Source: Rotaria sp. Silwood1 (Eukaryota > Rotifera > Eurotatoria > Philodinida > Philodinidae). Taken from it: DNA of 64,000 bases. Made by a program: the position numbers and the translations under genes. Under the pieces are notes generated by a model, which saw only the letters and a program-made list of their open reading frames with translations, was not told the origin of the DNA and made no database searches. Positions 57,498 through 64,000 of the stretch are shown here, in pieces (positions within the stretch are counted from its first letter, which is position 1; each line of letters opens with the position of its first letter). The stretch is from positions 146,223 through 210,222 of the forward strand of contig CAJNOP010000350.1 in NCBI GenBank assembly GCA_905250075.1, in the 5' to 3' direction.

Positions 57498-57858
57498 ACT
57501 TTCGTCTAATAGGTACCTTGCGGCACAGGGTGCTGTCCGAGAACAATTTACATAGGCCCGATATTTTTCTTACATTTTTTGCTAAATGTAGCTCTTGACA
57601 GAAGACCAACCTGTCGCAGAATTCTTCTCGTTTAATCTACTAAGCTCCTCGTCCATACTGATTAACCACACACTAGCCACAAGACCTTATAGCGTATGCC
57701 AACGGCATAGCTAATTTACTATCGGATGGTTAATTCGAAACAAAGCAGCCGTTAGCGAATTGTCCAAGGTCATCCTATGACTGTTGGAGACGTGGTTCTT
57801 ATACAGTATCTTGTGGGTATATGTCGAACATATTAACCGTTCAGTCATATGAGCCATC
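57498..57858 (-). mobile_element. tRNA-derived SINE, second older copy
   Basis: Same order of motifs as the SINE at 21906-22281: GTCCGAGAAC, CCGATATTTTTCTTAC, GTAGCTC..GACAGAAGACC, CAGAATTCTTC, AACCACACACTAGCC, AGCCGTTAGCGAATTGTCC. The tRNA-like head (about 57790-57856) is heavily mutated. No clear target duplication or tail is left, so this insertion is older than the first. Confidence 0.8.
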
Positions 57859-58037
57859 ATCGATCTAGCAGATGATGTATGTAATTAGGAAAATAAACAG
57901 AATTCTCAGTAGACAGATGACTGCCAGTAGATCAGGTGAGCAAATATTGGTTATTCGAATTTATTTCCATATCTATGAAAACAAGTTCTAGTCTTAGAAA
58001 TGCTCCGAATAAATTATTTATATCGACCTAGTAATAA
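57859..58037. other. No gene recognised
   Basis: Short AT-rich spacer between the SINE copy and the next telomere-like foldback. Confidence 0.5.
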
Positions 58038-58083
58038 AAGGGTGTGGATCTTGATCAGAAAAACGAACCCACATCCATACCTT
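58038..58083. repeat. Telomere-like foldback, minimal
   Basis: AAGGGTGTGGAT, a TTGATCAGAA spacer, then CCCACATCCATACCTT. Confidence 0.7.
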
Positions 58084-58209
58084 CATAAAGAACGAAAGAC
58101 ATGATGATCAATATGTAACTCACTTAAATATAAGGTGAATCATATGATTTTTGTTTCACCCCTATTTCTCATTTCACTGATGTATAACTACATATATCTA
58201 AGAATAAAA

Positions 58210-58253
58210 AGGGTGTGGGTGTGGATGATTCTTTCTACCACACCCACACCCTA
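58210..58253. repeat. Telomere-like TGTGGG/CCCACA foldback, minimal and clean
   Basis: AGGGTGTGGGTGTGG, a GATTCTTTCT spacer and CCACACCCACACCCTA; flanked by AATAA-like bases on both sides. The smallest complete example (about 43 bp), useful for defining the unit. Confidence 0.9.
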
Positions 58254-58329
58254 ATAAGATCATACTGAAACGATTGTTTGAATCTCTTATGACTTTCGTG
58301 AATAAAATCAAGAAATATTCCCAGGAAGA

Positions 58330-58575
58330 AGTGAAACGCTGAAAATGCCGTTTAAACTGTCATAATCACCCGTTCTGTTAGGAAACTGTGATAAACAGCA
58401 AGAAAAAACGTGATCATCACTTTTCTTGCCGTTTTTACGTCTAGTCAGCGTTTCCAAACGTTATTCACATTAAATAATCTCTGAAACGGTTATATAAGTC
58501 ATTTTCTTCTTCGTAAAAGATCGTGAGAAACGTTTATGATCATCTTTTCCAACGAAAACAGCTGTAAATGCTCAA
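58330..58575. repeat. Word island built on GAAACG / CGTTT
   Basis: GTGAAACGC, CCGTTTAAAC, AGCGTTTCC, GAAACGGTT and GAGAAACG recur in both orientations. The following 58576-59744 contains no recognised gene; 59220-59300 is A/G-rich. Confidence 0.5.
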
Positions 58576-59744
58576 AGTAGATTAATCTTTTTTCTTGGGA
58601 CTGGTTCCCATAATTATTTATATTCTCGTGAATTTGTGTTTTTTATTGTTTCACAGTACGCGTGAAAGACATTTAGTCCGTTTGGAGCTTCCATTTATCT
58701 TTTGATCTGCTGAATTACTTCAAAAAAGTATTCGCTGTAGATTTAATTATGTGAAAAAGAGTTCCTTTGATTAAAGTAAGAATCCGCATAACATTGACAT
58801 CGTATGAATCAAAATCATGTGCTGGTGCGAACATTAGAATATCAAGAAAATACAGGTTGATTTTATTGATTTAAAGTCTCAATTTTCACATTGAAATCCT
58901 AATTTTTTGATTATGTTCAAAGCTCGAAACGTACGATAAATTATAAGTTCCTAATATTCTCAAACATAAAATTGTTGCATTAGAGTTTTCATCGCAGATT
59001 ATCAACTCATCAGTATATGAGCTAATTGAAACTCGTTTTACGACAAGCAATACAACATTATCAATTATGAGCTACATAATCTAATTAGAAACTCTAGCCA
59101 AGTCAAAAGAGAGTAATATTTTCAGTTAATATGTATTTGACAAATGTATGTGGCATAAACAGAACGAATCTCATATGCTTAGTAATTGATTGCTAGTCTT
59201 AATCAAATTGGAGAGATAGGAAAGCAGAGGGAAAAAAAGAAAAATTTAAGGCAAGAAGTAAAAGAAAAAAGTCAGAGAAGAGGAAGGAAAAAAGAGAAAA
59301 TAAATTCGTCCAACACACTCATTCATTGATTCGATGAAGATTGCTCAATAAGTAAACATCACTTCTACGAGCAATGTAAATGCACACAAAGATAAGATAC
59401 ACGAATGATATCTGAATTTAATCTAAAATACTATTCAGATTACGAAGAAATTCACATATTTACTGTATACGAATTGTGAATAAGGATTCTCATTGATCGT
59501 TGGTCGAGCTTGGAAAAAATGAGCAAAAAGATTCAGATAACTCTAATAGAAGAAGTCTTCAGATTTGAACGATGTAGAGGATTTAGTTTCACCTTACGTT
59601 CTGCGTTTATTTTTGCTTTTTCTTAGGATAGTATTTGTGGAAAACTTTCTTGTACATTCCATCGAGATGGTTGACAAAATACAATATTCGTAGAAAAAAT
59701 ATATAATATAGAACTTATTTGTCATTTTGTAGCACCATATTTCA

Positions 59745-60151
59745 TAATAAAATCATTAGTGAAACTAAGCTATTTAACTTTTTTTCAACTGATTTCTTAA
59801 GATCAATCAGTGTGACGTTTTGTTCTAACTAAGAACATCTTCAAACACAAATAAATAGACTTTACTCTAATATATATAAGAGTAAAATAATGTCATCCTT
59901 TTTTATTCTATTGTTTTAAGCATTTCAATGCACGGGGGGAGTAAAATTGATCCGTCTGCATTAGAATCTTTAAAACAATAGAATAGAAAAACGAAGACAT
60001 TATTTTACTCTTATATATATATTCTTCTTCTATCTATTTATTTGTGTTTGATAATGTTCTTAGTTAGAACGAAACGTCACACTGATTGATCTTAATAAAT
60101 CAGTTGAAAATAATGTTAAATAGCTTAGTTTCATTAATGATTTCATTTTAG
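59745..60151. mobile_element. Palindromic (foldback) element, about 400 bp
   Basis: Two arms of about 190 bp around a GGGGGGAG centre (59935-59942). AAACTAAGCTATTTAAC on the left pairs with GTTAAATAGCTTAGTTT on the right; CAATCAGTGTGACGTTT with AAACGTCACACTGATTG. High identity suggests a fairly recent copy. Non-coding. The following 60152-60883 holds no recognised gene. Confidence 0.9.
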
Positions 60152-60883
60152 AGCTTGTTATTTTACTGAGTTCGTCGTCGATTGAAACTTACGCGAAGAA
60201 ACTTTAATTTTTTAACTCTTATACCATAAAAAGAATATAATGCTGAGTATATATTCCGGTTTCAGTATAAATCTTAAAAGAACAACTAGATGATAAATAT
60301 GCGTAAGTCATAAAGATTACAGTAATCAAATAAAAAACTTAGCTGCTCTATTAACTTTTGTAGCAATAAATTATTTTTTATCTACGACAGACGACTGTTA
60401 AAGAATGAGAAAAAAATAGTCTCAGCAATGAATAAATTTTAGAAGTACGTCGATATTGCTGTTCAATATTTGCTTTTGATAAAATATACCAAAAAATTGA
60501 CCTCGTTTTATCTATGGTAGTTTTCCCCTAGAATTTTTCGTTTGTCGTATCAATTCATTAATTCTTCTTAAAAATCTAAGTTTCATTATCACATACATAT
60601 CTGATACTAATAAACTAATTTAGTTTCTTCTTTCATTATTCATTACGATTATCATAAATCACAACTTTGTCGGTAATTATATATTTCTCCATAGGTATTA
60701 GAATAAACTAGACTTGAGAATTCATAACGAAAACTTGAGAAGATTTCGATAGAATATTTATCAGATGTAAGACGAACGCATCATCCTTGAGCGATCGACA
60801 AATTTCTAATTACCTACGAAGAGTATAGAAAAAAAAAACTTTAAAAAGCGATCGATGTGTCAGAAGAACGACTGTAGTCAGGT

Positions 60884-61213
60884 TTTCGTAATATCTAAAC
60901 GCATTCTAATGAGTAGGTCTCATTTCGTTTTGGAAAAAGCAGAAGTTAAATTTTCAACAAGTTAAAATATTTATTTAAAGCAATGAAAGTTCATGTATCT
61001 TTAAAACATAAGGCATGAGTAGACGTCTTTTGAACAAATATCAAAACAAAAAGAAAAGTTTGTAGAAAAGACTTCTACCCTGTCTTATACTATACAGATG
61101 CCGAACTTTCATTTCTTTAAATAAATATTTTAACTTGTTAAAGATTTAACTTATGCTTTTTCGAAAACAAAATGAGACCTACTCATTGGAATGTATTGAG
61201 ATATTGAGAAAAA
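60884..61213. mobile_element. Palindromic (foldback) element, about 330 bp
   Basis: Arms of about 110 bp: AATGAGTAGGTCTCATTTCG pairs with AAATGAGACCTACTCATT, and TAAAATATTTATTTAAAG..ATGAAAGTTC with GAACTTTCAT..CTTTAAATAAATATTTTA. Interior about 100 bp, non-coding. Confidence 0.85.
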
Positions 61214-61364
61214 GAACGAACATGTATTGTCCATCATCAAATTAATAAAATTAGATGAATGGTCAAGTTACAAGTAAGACGAAGATGATTCTGGAATATT
61301 AAACTTCTTTTTCAAGTAAAGCATCGTTTACGACAGATCAAATAAAGAAAAATTATGGTTTTAA

Positions 61365-61562
61365 CGTCAACGAATCACTATTTATGACATTTACAAACCG
61401 ATGTTTAAACGACAAGAACATAATATTACTTTATGACGTAGAAAATTGTTTTTTGTGATAAACGCATAATTTGGTCAATATATCGTCGTTTAGACGATGG
61501 AACATTAAACATCGTTTTAACGGCAGAATAGGGTTTCCTCAACTAACTGGATCTACAGTGTC
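61365..61562. repeat. Word island built on CGTTTAAACG
   Basis: AACGTCAACG, GTTTAAACGAC, GTCGTTTAGACG, CATCGTTTTAACG recur; right edge CTACAGTGTC. Similar vocabulary to 19285-19510. Confidence 0.5.
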
Positions 61563-63374
61563 TTGATATTTAAATGAAATTGTATAATGTTGGATTCCAT
61601 TCAAAATCAGTCTTACTCTTATCGAGAGTCTGATAGAATGAATGAGAAAAACAAATGTTATTCAGGCATTGAACTATTCACTTGTAATTATATCAATGTA
61701 TTTTTCAAATATATTAATCGCAGCTATTATTTTCATTTGCAACCTTGTCATCTGTAATTTCATTAAACTCAATCAATATATTGAGAAACTTCTAAAACTC
61801 AAGGATATAAATATGTATATGTTGGTTTGCGTTTTGGTGAAGAAGAGACCCACATTCAGATTCCTAATTATTAGCATTAAGACTCACATATTGCAAGCCG
61901 CCACTTTACTACTATGTCAGCAGTTTTCTAGATGATGTATATTCTTATTTCGCTATCGCCAAAAAATAGAACAAATAAGATATGGTGAGGCAATCGTTCA
62001 TTTATTTTCAATTGAACATAAATATTGACAAAGCAACAGAAAGAATCATTCAACTAAAATATAAAGTTGACAAAACAAGATATCATCATTTCTTCACTCG
62101 TTTATTAAAAATTCATCCCGGTAGTTGTTGTCATCGTCTGTACTTTCTTATTCAGAGATTATAGGAAAAGAAGTGTTTGTGTTGAATATTTCGCGTTTTT
62201 CTCGAGCTTATCGACAACCGTGAGCGCAGTTGCAACAATATGTATTACATTTGCCTCAACCACAGCAAGGCGTACCCAACGAGTCATCGTCACATAAGTA
62301 GATTGACAAGCTTCGGTTATTATCTCGATATTTTTTTACCGTGCAACAGATTGATGATGCAGAATCAACATACATAAGAAGGATACAGACAACAGTCAAG
62401 AGAAGACCAAAGTGAACTAATCGAGGTATAATTTTGAATGTGATCGGTTAAGATGATGTTGACGCTTGTTTTCGAAAATGGAACTAAAAAACAATAATTC
62501 TTGATGAAGAACTATTACAAGAGAATGATAAATATAATATATCATTCACGTAGGAAAATGCGTTATATTCTGCGCATCAACGTATATTATTCTAACAGTC
62601 TAAGTACTGTACTGAGCGTTATTGCATCTGAGAGCATAAGATGCATACAAATTGAAATATTTGAGAAAATAGCTTAATCTATTTTACCCTCAAGGTTAAT
62701 AGATGGTTGTTTTTCTCCAGATTTGTTCGTTGAAATCATAAGTGCAAAGAGTACTCTTTCCTAAATATATTGTGTGGAAAGATGCACTCTAGTGCAAGAC
62801 TATCTTGAAATTTTTTTAAGAAAAATAAAGCAGTTTCCAAATTATTTTTATTTGGCTTGTATGGTGTCAATGTGAATTTGATGCTTAATTATCTTGTGTT
62901 GAAGTAAATCTATCGAAATATGATCGATAATAAAACAAAATCACTGCCTTTGTGCTATCGGAAACACTTTTTTGAATTGTCGAATTATTATGATAAATGT
63001 ATGAATACAGTTATATGTTCCAGTTGAATTTATACCGAGAAATACTTTTCTCGAAATATATCTCCCACGTGGGATAGACGCTATGAATTATAACGGAAGT
63101 GAAGTTTTGCACCACTTAGATGATAAGATGATAGAGGAAAGATAAGACGAATTCGCTTGGTTTAGACATGAAGCTATTTGTGTTTCATCATTATATTATA
63201 TTATGACTCATAATAGTTGGAAAAACCCCACTTATCTTTATCACTAACAAGCGAATCGTCCAAAGTGATTCAGCATTTTGAGCTCATATTTTGATCATAG
63301 AAAGAGAACCTCTAGACTAGATCAATTCCGAAAGGATTCCGTCCTATAGCCTTTCTGTCTCGAAATTTTGAATT
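61563..63374. other. No confident gene; one hydrophobic open frame
   Basis: Plus-strand 61642-61935 encodes 97 residues with two hydrophobic stretches (SLVIISMYFSNILIAAIIFI) but has no recognised homology and no splice context, so I do not call it a gene. The rest is AT-rich and featureless. Confidence 0.4.
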
Positions 63375-63443
63375 TGGGTGGAGTGTGGGTGTGGATGTGG
63401 TTATGAATACAAAGAACATTCAAACCCACACCCACACCCACCC
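63375..63443. repeat. Telomere-like foldback sharing its core with 38962-39063
   Basis: GGAGTGTGGGTGTGGATGTG, core GTTATGAATACAAAGAACAT + TCAAA, then CCCACACCCACACCCACCCT. The bases to its right (TTGAGTTGATAACTA) are also shared with the earlier copy. Confidence 0.9.
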
Positions 63444-63464
63444 TGCTAGCATTGAGTTGATAAC

Positions 63465-63868
63465 TAGGGTGTGGGTGTGGGTGTGAGTGTGGGTGGATGT
63501 GGGTGTGGGCGTGGGTGTGGGTGTGGTTGCAAGGATGAAATACATCCAGATCTACATCCATACCCACACCGATACCGACACCCACACCCACACACACACC
63601 CACACTCACACACACCCACATCCACCCACACCCACACCCACACCCTGTGGGTGTTTCTTTGAGACACCCCACACCCACACCCACACCCACACCCACACCC
63701 CCACACCCACACCCCCACACCCTCACACCCTCACCTCTACCCCCACACCCACACTCACCCACCCTCACCCACACCCACACCCACACCCACACCCACCACC
63801 CCACGCACACCCACATCCACACCCACCCACCCGCGCACACCCACTCACCCACCCACACCCACACCCTC
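63465..63868. repeat. Large interstitial telomere-like array with nested foldbacks
   Basis: Starts CTAGGGTGTGGGTGTGGG and ends CCCACACCCACACCCTCTTAG. It holds a G-rich arm (to 63533), a C-rich block (63541-63643), a GTGGGTG turn and about 200 bp more of CCCACA/CACCC. Unique AT-rich sequence resumes at 63869, so this is not the chromosome end in the window. Long open frames on both strands are repeat translations. Confidence 0.95.
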
Positions 63869-64000
63869 TTAGAGTACTAGGGTTTAGTATTCAATGTTTT
63901 TTTTACAGAGCAGTTCATTTTATTTCCAATGTTTTTCTACTTTTTGAATATTTAAAAAACTCGAACATAGAATAACAATCAGACAAGAGAAAGGCTCTAA

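Noticed and set aside
61642-61935. Small membrane protein gene
   Set aside because: Only 97 residues of Ile/Leu/Phe-rich sequence in AT-rich DNA; expected by chance.
63465-63868. Possible chromosome end (true telomere) at the right edge
   Set aside because: The array changes strand several times and unique AT-rich sequence follows it for more than 130 bp.

Overview
The window looks like AT-rich nuclear DNA of a metazoan, most likely a bdelloid rotifer. The evidence is: (i) about 17 short interstitial arrays of TGTGGG/CCCACA, the telomeric hexamer known from bdelloids; (ii) spliceosomal genes with very short GT-AG introns (one of 55 bp); (iii) gene families typical of bdelloids (NHL-repeat membrane protein, ADP-ribosyltransferase with a receiver-like domain, a giant SecA-motor protein); (iv) a sequence resembling the bdelloid spliced leader. 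Species cannot be fixed from sequence alone. All clear genes lie on the minus strand except one gene relic. One N gap (26424-27182) interrupts the assembly.

Layout. 0.7-2.0 kb: exons of an NHL-repeat membrane protein that runs off the left side. 2-6.2 kb: gene-poor, with a foldback element, a telomere-like foldback and a low-complexity island. 6.2-8.3 kb: a two-exon secreted protein of unknown function. 8.4-23 kb: a repeat-rich block with telomere-like foldbacks, word islands (stretches built from permutations of one short word), a 1-kb palindrome, a hAT remnant inside a telomere-like array, a tRNA-derived SINE with target-site duplication, and a Penelope-like relic with two hammerhead-like motifs. 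23.3-25.2 kb: the ADP-ribosyltransferase gene. 26-30.2 kb: gap, minisatellite and a 1.7-kb TIR element. 31-42.3 kb: a row of decayed host genes: a cullin 3' part, a glutamate-cysteine ligase fragment, and an RNF14-like RBR ubiquitin ligase with two in-frame stops but intact splice structure. 43.8-55.8 kb: an intron-poor gene for a protein of about 4,000 residues with helical repeats, a complete SecA-type ATPase, TPR-like repeats and a membrane-active-looking C-terminal part. 56-64 kb: repeats only (telomere-like foldbacks, a second SINE copy, two palindromic elements), ending in a large telomere-like array that is not the chromosome end in this window.

The most notable items are the giant SecA-motor gene and the dense set of telomere-repeat foldback cassettes, some of which share non-telomeric cores and so seem to be copied as units. 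No operon logic applies; the genes appear independently expressed.
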